Shown: positions 8,015 to 15,506 of the stretch, in pieces
How positions within the stretch are numbered: position 1 is the first letter of the stretch
Layout: each line of letters opens with the position of its first letter
Source: Actinomycetes bacterium
Lineage (GTDB): Bacteria > Actinomycetota > Actinomycetes > Mycobacteriales > Mycobacteriaceae
NCBI GenBank assembly: GCA_023415515.1
Contig: JAEZKH010000097.1
Coordinates: 1-31,230, forward strand
Direction of reading: 5' to 3'
DNA length: 31,230 bases
Made by a program: the position numbers and the translations under genes
Notes under the pieces: model-generated
What the model saw: only the letters and a program-made list of their open reading frames with translations
Databases searched by the model: none
What the model was told of the DNA's origin: nothing

Positions 8015-9129
8015 CGGGCGTCCACATCGCCGGGATCGGCGTCACTGAATTCGGCAAGCACAGCCAGACACCGCTGGCCGACCTCGGCGTCGCTGCGGCC
8101 GAGAAGGCACTCGCCGATGCCGGCATCGGTTACGACGCTGTCGGCGAGGTCTTCACTGCATCCGCACTGGCCGGGCCGCAGACCGGACTTGGCGTGGCAC
8201 ACCGGTTGGGCCGCACCGGAATCCCGGTGACCGCCACAGAGAGCGCGTCGGCGGGTGGGATGGTCGCACTGCGTCACGCGGTGTGGGCCGTCGCATCCGG
8301 CCGCTGCCGGACGGCGTTGGCGATCGGCTACGAGAAGACCACCGCGCTGGAGCCGGGCGGCGTGGTCCCGGCCGCCGTCGGTTTCTGGGACCGGTTCCCG
8401 CCGCAGCTGCACTACGCCATCGAAGCGTCGCATTGGCTGTACGAGACGGGATGCGGCCCAGAGGTCATCGCGGCGGTCGCCGCCAAGTCGTATAACCAGG
8501 CACGGCTCAATCCCCTCGCCGCTCGGCGAAACCCCGAGCCGGTGACGGTTGACGATGTGCTCGGCGCTCGGATGGTCGCCGAACCGTTGACCAAGATGAT
8601 GTGTCACGCGTCGGTGGACGGCGGTGCAGCGATTGTGGTTTCGGCGGACTCGACGCCACGGTCGGCGTCGGTGTTGTCGATCGAGCAGACCAGTTGGCCC
8701 GCCGATCTTCAGTGGCCGCTGGTGGGACCCGTGGTAGGGCCGCCCTCGCAGATCACGTTGACCGCCAAGCGCGCGTTCGCGAACGCGGGGGTGGAACCGC
8801 GGGACATCGGGGTGGTGTCGCTGCACGACATGTGCGCGAGCGAGGAGATCACGGCGTTGATCGCGATGGGTCTCACCGACTCGGCAGGCGTGGTCAAACT
8901 CGCCGAGTCCGGCGGTTTGGCATCAAACGGCGTGTTGCCGACCAACACCGACGGCGGCTGCATCGCGCGTGGCCACCCGATCGGCGCGACCGGCCTGGCC
9001 CAGACCGCCGAGATCGTCAGCCAGCTTCGTGGAGAGGCGGATTCGCGTCAGGTAGCCGAGCCGCGGGTCGGTCTCGCTCAGGCGGTGGGCGGGGGCGGAT
9101 CGTGCGTGGTGGCGCTGCTGCGACGCTGA
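8011..9129 (+). CDS. Thiolase-fold acyl-CoA enzyme (SCP-x/Ltp type), Ser in place of nucleophilic Cys; probable retro-aldolase
   Basis: This 372-residue protein is thiolase-like from end to end: VHIAGIGVTEFGKHSQ at the start, SLHDMCASEEI, NTDGGCIARGHPIGATG with His322, and VGGGGSCVVALL at the C-terminus. At the usual nucleophile motif (xNxCASG) it reads ESASAGG, placing Ser80 where Cys normally lies, so an ordinary thiolytic reaction through an acyl-cysteine is unlikely. Thiolase-fold retro-aldolases such as Ltp2 cleave beta-hydroxyacyl-CoA side chains and act with a DUF35 partner; the gene just upstream is such a partner. Inference: it cleaves a 3-hydroxyacyl-CoA formed by the nearby dehydrogenase and hydratase. 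Its stop directly abuts the stop of the MaoC gene on the other strand. Confidence 0.85.
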   Translation: MTGVHIAGIGVTEFGKHSQTPLADLGVAAAEKALADAGIGYDAVGEVFTASALAGPQTGLGVAHRLGRTGIPVTATESASAGGMVALRHAVWAVASGRCRTALAIGYEKTTALEPGGVVPAAVGFWDRFPPQLHYAIEASHWLYETGCGPEVIAAVAAKSYNQARLNPLAARRNPEPVTVDDVLGARMVAEPLTKMMCHASVDGGAAIVVSADSTPRSASVLSIEQTSWPADLQWPLVGPVVGPPSQITLTAKRAFANAGVEPRDIGVVSLHDMCASEEITALIAMGLTDSAGVVKLAESGGLASNGVLPTNTDGGCIARGHPIGATGLAQTAEIVSQLRGEADSRQVAEPRVGLAQAVGGGGSCVVALLRR

Positions 9130-9555
9130 TCAGCCCAGCGCCACGGTGGCCTGACCGGGGGTCGTGCTGTTTCCATTCTGGTCGACGACATCGACGTCGA
9201 GGTGGATCAGCGCGACGCCGTCGACGACCTCCTTGCCGGTGACCTCGCCGATGCACCGCAGCTCATCGCCTTTCTGGTTCATCGACCGGTACTTCGCAGT
9301 CAGCGAGCGGATTTCGCCGTCATCGCCGATCCAGGCGCGCAGCATGTTGACCAGGTACGCCAATCGCAGGTTACCCATCCCGAACGCGCCGCTTTCGTTT
9401 CCCGCGGCACGCCCCGCCTCGTCGTCCATGTGGATGGGGATGAACTCGTCGTTGACCGCCGCATAGCGATTCCACTCCGTGAAATGCGTCGTACGGACGA
9501 AGGGCGGGATCTGATCTCCGATCTGAATGGATTCGTAGTCAAGAGGACTCGTCAT
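9130..9555 (-). CDS. MaoC-like enoyl-CoA hydratase, catalytic-type subunit
   Basis: The 141-residue hot-dog-fold protein carries the hydratase-2 region RYAAVNDEFIPIHMDD: Asn35-Asp36 and His42 correspond to the catalytic Asp and His, though the Asp-His spacing is one residue longer than the common GDxNPIH form. MaoC hydratases add water to trans-2-enoyl-CoA. The ATG at 9555 is preferred over the one at 9561 because AGGAG ends immediately before 9561 and is six bases from 9555. It is the last gene of the operon MaoC-N, aldehyde dehydrogenase, MaoC. A single hot-dog domain of this length usually needs a partner; the protein of 11016-11501 is the obvious candidate, as ChsH1 pairs with ChsH2. Confidence 0.85.
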   Translation of the reverse strand: MTSPLDYESIQIGDQIPPFVRTTHFTEWNRYAAVNDEFIPIHMDDEAGRAAGNESGAFGMGNLRLAYLVNMLRAWIGDDGEIRSLTAKYRSMNQKGDELRCIGEVTGKEVVDGVALIHLDVDVVDQNGNSTTPGQATVALG

Positions 9556-9564
9556 CGCCATCTC

Positions 9565-10992
9565 CTACAGTGCGATTCCCAGGACCTTGGTGTCGAGGTA
9601 CTCCTCGATGCCCGCACGAGCGCCTTCGCGTCCCAAGCCGCTTTGCTTGATGCCGCCGAAAGGCACTGCTGCCGAGGTCGGATTGATGTCGTTGATGCCG
9701 ATCATCCCGAAATCGAGCGCCTCGGCGACCCGGATGGCCCGGCTGATATCGCGGGTGTAGAGATATCCGGCGAGCCCGTATTCGGTGGAGTTGGCCATCG
9801 CGATCGCCTCGTCCTCGTCATCGAACACCATCACCGGCGCGATCGGTCCGAACGTCTCCTCCGAGCAGATCAGCATGTCCGGGGTCACGCTGGTGAGGAT
9901 GGTCGGGGCGAAGAAAGTGCCGTTGTCGAACGCGGGTCCCTGCAACCGTGAACCGCCGAGTTCGAGCCTTGCGCCCTTGCCGACGGCGTCGTCGACCTGT
10001 CGCTGCATCTTTTCGAGCGCGACATCGTCGATGAGCGGTCCGAGGGTGGTGCCCGACGCCAAACCGTCTCCGGGGACCAGCTTCTCGACACGGGCGCGCA
10101 ACGTCGCGATGAACGGTTCGACAACGGAGCGGTGCACGATGAATCGGTTGGGGCAGATACAGGCCTGACCGGTGTTGAGGAACTTCACGGCCGCCCCGCC
10201 CTTGGCCGCATGCTCCGGATCGGCGTCGGGGAAAACCAGGAAGGGCGCATGCCCGCCGAGTTCCATGGAAACCCGTTTCATCGTGGCGCCCGTACGTGCC
10301 GCGATCATCCTGCCGACCTCGGTGGAGCCGGTGAAGCTGATCTTGCGCACGCGGGGATCAGCGAGAAGCTCGTCGGCAACCGGTTCGGGGTCCGAACACG
10401 TGACGAGGTTGACCACGCCGGCGGGCGCCCCGGCGTCAGCGAACACCTTGAAGCTTTCGATCGCACACAGCGGCGTCTGCTCGGCCGGTTTCAGCACCGA
10501 CGTACACCCCGCCGCCAGCGCCGGGGCCAGCTTGCGGGTGATCATCGAGATCGGGTAGTTCCACGGGGTGATCGCCGCGCACACACCCACCGGTTGTTGC
10601 AGCACGACGAAACGTTGGTCCGCGCGCGCCGATGGAATGACCTCGCCGTAAACGCGTTTGGCTTCCTCGGCGAACCACAGCAGAAAGTCTGCTGCGTAGC
10701 CGACCTCGTTGCGGGCCATCCGCAGCGGCTTGCCCTGCTCCTTGGTCATCAACTCCGCGAGGTCGTCGCGTCGTTCCAGCATGATCCGGTGTGCGTCGAT
10801 GAGAACCTCGGCGCGTTCGTATGCGGTGCGCCGCCGCCAGTCGGGTAGCGCGGCGGCTGCGGCATCGATTGCGCGTCGCGCGTCTGCCCCGTCACCGTCG
10901 GGAACGTTGTCCAGCAGAGCCCCCGTGGCCGGGTTGGTGCTGGCGAACGTCCTTCCCGACGCCGCCGCCTGCCATTCACCACCGATGTACAT
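9565..10992 (-). CDS. NAD(P)-dependent aldehyde dehydrogenase
   Basis: A full-length ALDH-superfamily enzyme of 475 residues. It shows PWNYP with the oxyanion Asn, FTGSTEVGR in the nucleotide-binding turn, the general base Glu244 in SMELGGHAP, and the nucleophile Cys278 in NTGQACICPNRF, with EEIFGP-like EETFGPIAPV further on. The closest general type is succinate-semialdehyde dehydrogenase (GabD-like), but that group oxidises many aldehydes. Between two MaoC genes on the minus strand (9 bp before one, 23 bp after the other) it may oxidise an aldehyde made by a P450 or released by retro-aldol cleavage. Aldehyde identity is unknown. Confidence 0.95.
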   Translation of the reverse strand: MYIGGEWQAAASGRTFASTNPATGALLDNVPDGDGADARRAIDAAAAALPDWRRRTAYERAEVLIDAHRIMLERRDDLAELMTKEQGKPLRMARNEVGYAADFLLWFAEEAKRVYGEVIPSARADQRFVVLQQPVGVCAAITPWNYPISMITRKLAPALAAGCTSVLKPAEQTPLCAIESFKVFADAGAPAGVVNLVTCSDPEPVADELLADPRVRKISFTGSTEVGRMIAARTGATMKRVSMELGGHAPFLVFPDADPEHAAKGGAAVKFLNTGQACICPNRFIVHRSVVEPFIATLRARVEKLVPGDGLASGTTLGPLIDDVALEKMQRQVDDAVGKGARLELGGSRLQGPAFDNGTFFAPTILTSVTPDMLICSEETFGPIAPVMVFDDEDEAIAMANSTEYGLAGYLYTRDISRAIRVAEALDFGMIGINDINPTSAAVPFGGIKQSGLGREGARAGIEEYLDTKVLGIAL

Positions 10993-11015
10993 ACGAGTCC
11001 TTCCCGCGCCCGGGA

Positions 11016-11501
11016 TCAGTAGCGGATCACGGTGTCGACACGGGTGCGTATCAACTCGTCGCGCTGGTTGTGCAACTGCCGCTCCAACTGGATGTAGAGC
11101 ATCTGCCCGAACCGGCCCTCACGTTCGGTGGCATCCTTGATCCGCCACCGACCCCTGATGACATCACCCGGTCTCATGGGTTGGACGAACTGAAAAGCCA
11201 CGCCCCCGTTGAGCATCCGCTGACCCGGCTCGCCGGGCGAGGGCATCACGTACCGGGTCGGGCCGTCATCAGAGCGAGTAACGGGCCACGTGAACGGATT
11301 GAAGTCCTCCGGCGCGATGATGCCGCCCCAGCGCGTCGCGTTGGCGTAGTCCTCATCCCAGTAGAGCCGCGGCGGTTCGTGCGGCCAGTGCGTGGCAATG
11401 GCCCACCGGCGAATGTCGGACCGATCGATCGGAAACGACGGCGGGCCCTCTTCATTCCACACGCCGACGGCTGCGGCCAAGCTGTCGGTGATCATGCTCA
11501 C
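11016..11501 (-). CDS. MaoC-like dehydratase, N-terminal-type (FAS1-DH-like) subunit
   Basis: The 161-residue product resembles the N-terminal, non-catalytic half of double hot-dog hydratases: FPIDRSDIRRWAIA, HEPPRLYWDEDYA, GGIIAPEDFNPFTWP, then GGVAFQFVQPMRPGDVIRGRWRI. It lacks the Asp/His catalytic pair. GTG at 11501 is chosen because AAGGGG lies about eight bases upstream; ATG at 11495 is also possible, and the open frame continues upstream to 11627 without coding character. It is the first gene of its operon. Inference: it forms a heteromer with the MaoC subunit of 9130-9555, as ChsH2 does with ChsH1, but without a fused DUF35 domain. Confidence 0.82.
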   Translation of the reverse strand: MSMITDSLAAAVGVWNEEGPPSFPIDRSDIRRWAIATHWPHEPPRLYWDEDYANATRWGGIIAPEDFNPFTWPVTRSDDGPTRYVMPSPGEPGQRMLNGGVAFQFVQPMRPGDVIRGRWRIKDATEREGRFGQMLYIQLERQLHNQRDELIRTRVDTVIRY

Positions 11502-11608
11502 GCGATTCGCCCCTTTGTCCCTGTCGAAGAGCTGTCTGATGCAATCCGATTCACCACTACCGGCCATCTGACAGCAACCCGCCGCCAAGGTATCAGTTGA
11601 ACAGTCTA

Positions 11609-11622
11609 TGTTGTAGTGTTCA
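11609..11622 (-). promoter_or_regulatory. Shared operator element, copy 4
   Basis: Minus strand TGAACACTACAACA, 12 of 14 matches to the element, ending three bases before the VOC start codon. A further half element, TTGAACAG, lies at 11597-11604 on the plus strand. TAGTGT (11614-11619) precedes the ATG at 11626 by six bases, so the VOC transcript may be leaderless with the operator over its -10. Confidence 0.55.
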
Positions 11623-11625
11623 CTC

Positions 11626-12537
11626 ATGGTCGCGATCGGCAGACAGTGGCACGTGAACCACGTCGTCGCCGACTACCGCGCAGTGACCGACTGGTACCGA
11701 GACGTGTTCGGCGCCGTCGATGTGTTCACCGACGAATGGCTCGAGGCCGAGAAGCGCTGGGCTTCGATGGTGACAATCGCCGACCTCGCCGTCGACGTCA
11801 TGGAGCCGACCGCCGAAGGTGCCGCACTTCCGCTGGGGAAGTTTCTCGCCCGGTTCGGTCCCCACTTCCACGCTGCGGCCTATTTCGTCGACGGTCCACC
11901 GACAGCGATCTTCGACGCCCTCACCGCCCGGGGTGTGCGATGTTTCGGGCTCGCCGGTGCCGGTCGGGAGGTGATGGTCGAGCAGCCGATGAGCCCGGTG
12001 TTCACCCACCCCAGAGGCACCGCGGGTCAACTGGAATTCATGCCGTTCTCCGAATCCCGGCCCGGCCCGCTGGGCGTACCGGGCCGGTGGGACGACCCGC
12101 GGTTTCGCGACGGCTGGTCGAACGAACCGTGGCAACGGCATCCGCTGGGTATCCAGGGCTGGCGCGTCGGCGTCGTGGTCCGCGACCTCGACCGCGCCGC
12201 CGATATCTACCGCGCACTCGGCGCCGACGTCATCGCCAAGAGCGATGAACCCGGCGCGACACGGTGCCGACTTCGGTTCGGCGCCAACACCACGGTGGAA
12301 CTCATCGCACCGACATCCGACGACACCGTGGCCGGACGCGACCTGGCCGCCAATGGCGAAATCATGCACTCGTGCATCTTCGAGACCGGCGACCTCACCG
12401 CGGCGGAGGCACATCTGACCGACCGCGGTGTCGGCATCGCCGAGCGTCACCCCGCGCGGTTGGTCGCCGATCCCGCGAACTGCCACGGTGCGGTATTCGA
12501 ATTCGTTTCGGCAGAAGAGAATCTGAGGCGGATATGA
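11626..12537 (+). CDS. VOC-superfamily (glyoxalase/bleomycin-resistance/dioxygenase fold) protein, two domains
   Basis: The 303-residue product contains paired beta-alpha-beta modules typical of the vicinal-oxygen-chelate fold: WHVNHVVADYRAVTDWYRDVFG, HFHAAAYFVDG, GQLEFMPF in the first half, and GIQGWRVGVVVRDLDRAADIYRALG, TVELIAPT, IMHSCIFETGD, AVFEFVS in the second. Candidate metal ligands (His near residue 12, Glu in QLEFM, His in IMHSC, Glu in AVFEF) are present, but the second half has Arg where His is usual (QGWRVG). VOC enzymes include epimerases, extradiol dioxygenases and lyases; no ring-cleavage signature is clear. Its stop overlaps the ATG of the DUF3237 gene (ATGA). Confidence 0.82.
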   Translation: MVAIGRQWHVNHVVADYRAVTDWYRDVFGAVDVFTDEWLEAEKRWASMVTIADLAVDVMEPTAEGAALPLGKFLARFGPHFHAAAYFVDGPPTAIFDALTARGVRCFGLAGAGREVMVEQPMSPVFTHPRGTAGQLEFMPFSESRPGPLGVPGRWDDPRFRDGWSNEPWQRHPLGIQGWRVGVVVRDLDRAADIYRALGADVIAKSDEPGATRCRLRFGANTTVELIAPTSDDTVAGRDLAANGEIMHSCIFETGDLTAAEAHLTDRGVGIAERHPARLVADPANCHGAVFEFVSAEENLRRI

Positions 12538-12950
12538 GCGACGTGCTGCACGCGACCCTACGGCCCTTATGCCACGTCACCTATGAACTCGCGGAACCGA
12601 TCGTGGTATCGACTGGTCCCACCGGCGGCCGCACCATCGGTGAGATCACCGCTGCGCGCTACGAGGGAGACCGCCTCAAGGCATCACTGAAGGGCCGCGC
12701 CGCCGCCGACTGGGCGTTCATCGAGCCGTCCGGCCGGGTCCTGGTCGACGCTCGACTCACGCTCCAAACCGACGATGGTGCACCGATTCTGGTGACGTAT
12801 ACAGGGCGGATGAACGCAGCCACCGTCTACTCCGCGATGTACTTCGAAACCGGCGACGAACGCTACCAGTGGCTCACCCAAGTACTGGCCGTCGCCAAAG
12901 GGGGCTTCATCGGAGAGCGCCTCGAGTACGAGGTCTACGAGGTGGTCTGA
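12534..12950 (+). CDS. DUF3237 family protein
   Basis: A 138-residue protein starting MSDVLHATLRPLCHVTYEL, with GGRTIGEITAARYEGDRL, GRAAADWAFIEPSGRVLVDARLTLQTDDGAPILVTYTGR and a C-terminal ERLEYEVYEVV. The recurring D(G)APILVTYTGR and YEVYEV pattern matches DUF3237, a small beta-barrel family without an established reaction but common beside catabolic genes. The start is set by the ATGA overlap with the upstream VOC gene, which argues for coupled synthesis and a joint role. It ends 13 bp from the stop of the convergent CoA-transferase gene. Confidence 0.85.
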   Translation: MSDVLHATLRPLCHVTYELAEPIVVSTGPTGGRTIGEITAARYEGDRLKASLKGRAAADWAFIEPSGRVLVDARLTLQTDDGAPILVTYTGRMNAATVYSAMYFETGDERYQWLTQVLAVAKGGFIGERLEYEVYEVV

Positions 12951-12963
12951 CCTGCCGATTGGA

Positions 12964-14196
12964 TCAGGCGATCGCTCCGCTTTCCTTGAGCGCCGTGATG
13001 CGTTCCCAGTCGCCACCGAGTTCGAGGATCACGTTCTCGGTGTCGGCGGCGAACTCGGGCATCGGGCTCAGCTGCAGCGGCGTTTCGTCGAACAGCACCG
13101 GGCTCGCGACGAGTTCGAAGCTGTCGTGATCCGCCTCGACGCCGACGATGTTGCCGTTGGCGCGCACCTGCGGGTCGGCGGCGACCTCGACGGTGTTCTG
13201 CACCACCGACCATTGACCGTCGAAGCCCTCGAACGCTTTTCGCCAATGCTCCAGCGGGCGGGCGGCGATCGCCTCGCGTAACACCCCGGTGGCGGCGGCG
13301 GCATTCCTGGCCAGCGACTCGTGCCTGGCGAAGCGTTCGTCATCGGCGAGTTCGCCGACACCGACACGGCGGCAGAACTCGCCGAAGAAGCGAAAGCCCT
13401 GCAGCATCGACAAGCCCAGGAAGCGGCCGTCGCTCGTGCGGTAGAAGCCCACCAACGGATTGTTGGGTGCGACGTTGGCACCCGCGGGGTTGGCGACCCA
13501 GGGTTGTCCGCTGACCAGTGCCGCGTTGATCGCGACTCCGGATGCCCACACTCCCATGCCGAGCAGCGAGATATCCACGACTCGGGCATGTCCGGTGCGC
13601 TCACGCTCGAACAGTGCCGCCGATATGCCCCCGGCGATCGTCATACCGCCGATCGAATCTCCATACGCCGGACCCGGTTGCGGAACAACGCCTTCGAGGT
13701 CACTCGGCGTCGAGCCCATAGCGCCCGCCGCGCGACTCCAGAAGCCGGTCATGTCATAGCCTCCCGTACCCGCCTCCGGACCGAGAGGCCCGTAGGCGCT
13801 GCCGCGCGCATAGATGATGCGGGGGTTGACGGCACGCACGTCGTCGACGTCGATCTTGAGCTTTTTCCGGGCATCGGGCAGGAAGTTGGTGAGGAACACA
13901 TCGCTGGTGCGCGCGATATCCATCAGCAACGCGTGACCGTCGGGGGTGGACATGTCCAGGGCGACCGACCGCTTACCGCGGTTGGCGTGTTCCATCACCG
14001 GATTTCGGTCACCCTCGATGGTGATGTGGCCGAGGTTGCGCAATCCCCGCTGGGAATCGCCGGTGCGCGGGTGCTCGATTTTGATGACGTCGGCGCCCCA
14101 GTCGGCCAGCACGGCGCCTGCGGCCGGGACGAACGTCCACTGCGCGACTTCGAGGACGCGCACGCCCTTCATCGGCGCGGGAGCGTCTGGTGTCAT
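12964..14196 (-). CDS. Type III CoA-transferase (CaiB/BaiF), single domain with catalytic Asp
   Basis: A 410-residue CaiB/BaiF protein: MKGVRVLEVAQWTFVPAAGAVLADWGADVIKIEHP at the start, NRGKRSVALDM, and the catalytic Asp180 in AYGDSIGGM followed by the usual ERERTGHARVVDISL. It should transfer CoA between carboxylates through an aspartyl thioester. The ATG at 14196 is selected for a strong GGAGG seven bases upstream; an in-frame ATG at 14226 would follow TATTGT by eight bases and could serve a leaderless transcript. It is monocistronic and divergent from the CoA-transferase pair at 14278-16721 across the operator at 14235. Confidence 0.93.
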   Translation of the reverse strand: MTPDAPAPMKGVRVLEVAQWTFVPAAGAVLADWGADVIKIEHPRTGDSQRGLRNLGHITIEGDRNPVMEHANRGKRSVALDMSTPDGHALLMDIARTSDVFLTNFLPDARKKLKIDVDDVRAVNPRIIYARGSAYGPLGPEAGTGGYDMTGFWSRAAGAMGSTPSDLEGVVPQPGPAYGDSIGGMTIAGGISAALFERERTGHARVVDISLLGMGVWASGVAINAALVSGQPWVANPAGANVAPNNPLVGFYRTSDGRFLGLSMLQGFRFFGEFCRRVGVGELADDERFARHESLARNAAAATGVLREAIAARPLEHWRKAFEGFDGQWSVVQNTVEVAADPQVRANGNIVGVEADHDSFELVASPVLFDETPLQLSPMPEFAADTENVILELGGDWERITALKESGAIA

Positions 14197-14234
14197 CTCT
14201 CTGCCTCCAGGGGGTGTGTCCGACGCCATCAGAC

Positions 14235-14248
14235 TGAACAATAGAACA
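14235..14248 (+). promoter_or_regulatory. Shared operator element, copy 5 (perfect)
   Basis: TGAACAATAGAACA, the same 14 bases as at 5592-5605. Its complement carries TATTGT, a probable -10 for the minus-strand CoA-transferase. It lies about 17 bases upstream of a second TATTGT that serves the plus-strand gene. Confidence 0.65.
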
Positions 14249-14264
14249 GAAAATGTCTAGCTGC

Positions 14265-14270
14265 TATTGT
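14265..14270 (+). promoter_or_regulatory. -10 hexamer TATTGT of a probable leaderless promoter
   Basis: TATTGT is followed by exactly seven bases and then the GTG of the CoA-transferase at 14278. The same hexamer and spacing precede the ATG of the P450 at 5587. The start codon would be at or next to the transcription start, and no ribosome-binding site is visible. Confidence 0.5.
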
Positions 14271-14277
14271 CGATGCC

Positions 14278-15501
14278 GTGACGGGCGCGTTGTCCCATGT
14301 TCGCGTGTGCGATCTGAGTGGCCAGCTGGCGGGTGCGGGAGCCACCAAGATCCTTGCTGCGTTCGGTGCGGAGGTGATCAGGGTCGAAGACCCGGCCACG
14401 CAGGGGCTCTGGGACGCACTGCGCAGCACAGGCCCATATGTCGACGAGCGCCGCGGGGTCAACCTCGGCGCCGGCTTCAACAACCACAACGTCGGCAAGT
14501 ACGGCGTGACGATCAACATGCGGACGCCGGAGGGTAAAGACCTGCTGCGTGAGTTGATCGCCATCAGCGACGTCGTCACGGAGAACTTCGCTGCGGGCGT
14601 GCTTCAGAAGCGCGGCTTCGGCTTCGAGGAGCTGCGCAAGATCAAGCCGGACATCATCTACGTGTCCAACTGCGGGTTCGGCCACACCGGCCCCTACCGC
14701 GACTTCAAGACATGGGGGCCGATCGTTCAGGCCGTCAGCGGTCTGACGTTCACCGCGGGTCTACCGGATACCGAACCGGCCGGGTGGGGCTTCTCGTACA
14801 TGGACCACGGCTCCGCGTTTTACATGACGACCGCGATCCTGGCGGCGCTGCATCATCGCGAACGGACAGGCGAAGGCCAGCATGTCGACTTGGCGACGGT
14901 GATGGCCGGTATCGCGATGCTGCCGACGGAGGTCCTCGACTGGACCGTCAACGGACGCACGACGGCGGCGAGCGGCAATCGGGCTGATTTCGGCGAGATG
15001 GCACCGCACGGCATCTACCCGTGCGCCGGCGACGACCGCTGGATCGCGATCGCATGCCGCGACGACCGCGAAGTCGGGCTGCTGTCCAAAGTGCTCGATG
15101 AGCCCGAGTTGGTGGCGGAGCGTTTCGCGACCCTCGATCAGCGACTTGGCGCCGCCGATGAGCTGGACCGGCTGATCAGCGCCGCGACCGCGGCCCGGGA
15201 TGCGGCGGTCCTCGCCGAGGACCTCATCGCGGTCGGAGTGCCTGCGAGCGTGGTGAAGAGCCCGAAGGAACGGATCGACGATGATTCCGATCTGGCGGCG
15301 ATGAACCTGTTCCCGCGGGTGACGCATCCCGACATCGGTGATGTTCGCGTTGAAGGGATCCCGTTGCGGCTGTCCGCGACGCCGTGGCACATCGACTCGG
15401 CGGCACCGCGACTGGGCCAACACAACCGCGATGTATTGCGCGACCTGCTCGGCCACTCCGATGCCGAACTCGACGACTGGGCACAGCGAGGTGTGATCTG
15501 A
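14278..15501 (+). CDS. Type III CoA-transferase (CaiB/BaiF), active-type member of adjacent pair
   Basis: The 407-residue product starts MTGALSHVRVCDLSGQLAGAGATKILAAFGAEVIRVEDP and keeps the catalytic Asp176 in SYMDHGSAF, aligned by its 12-residue distance to AILAALHHRERTGEGQ. NVGKYGVTINMRTPEGKD and NCGFGHTGPYRDF are further family marks. GTG at 14278 is used, probably leaderless. It is followed almost immediately by a second CoA-transferase gene whose catalytic Asp is replaced, so the two may form a heteromer. A VOC protein and a P450 complete the operon. The acids exchanged are unknown. Confidence 0.93.
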   Translation: MTGALSHVRVCDLSGQLAGAGATKILAAFGAEVIRVEDPATQGLWDALRSTGPYVDERRGVNLGAGFNNHNVGKYGVTINMRTPEGKDLLRELIAISDVVTENFAAGVLQKRGFGFEELRKIKPDIIYVSNCGFGHTGPYRDFKTWGPIVQAVSGLTFTAGLPDTEPAGWGFSYMDHGSAFYMTTAILAALHHRERTGEGQHVDLATVMAGIAMLPTEVLDWTVNGRTTAASGNRADFGEMAPHGIYPCAGDDRWIAIACRDDREVGLLSKVLDEPELVAERFATLDQRLGAADELDRLISAATAARDAAVLAEDLIAVGVPASVVKSPKERIDDDSDLAAMNLFPRVTHPDIGDVRVEGIPLRLSATPWHIDSAAPRLGQHNRDVLRDLLGHSDAELDDWAQRGVI

Positions 15502-15506
15502 GCGCC

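Noticed and set aside
8011..9129. Plain acetyl-CoA acetyltransferase (beta-ketothiolase) annotation
   Set aside because: The nucleophilic Cys is replaced by Ser80 and a DUF35 partner is adjacent, so a standard thiolase name would mislead.
11502..11627. Upstream extension of the MaoC-N gene to 11627
   Set aside because: The added residues are Cys- and Asp-rich without family similarity, cross the operator, and a good ribosome-binding site precedes 11501.
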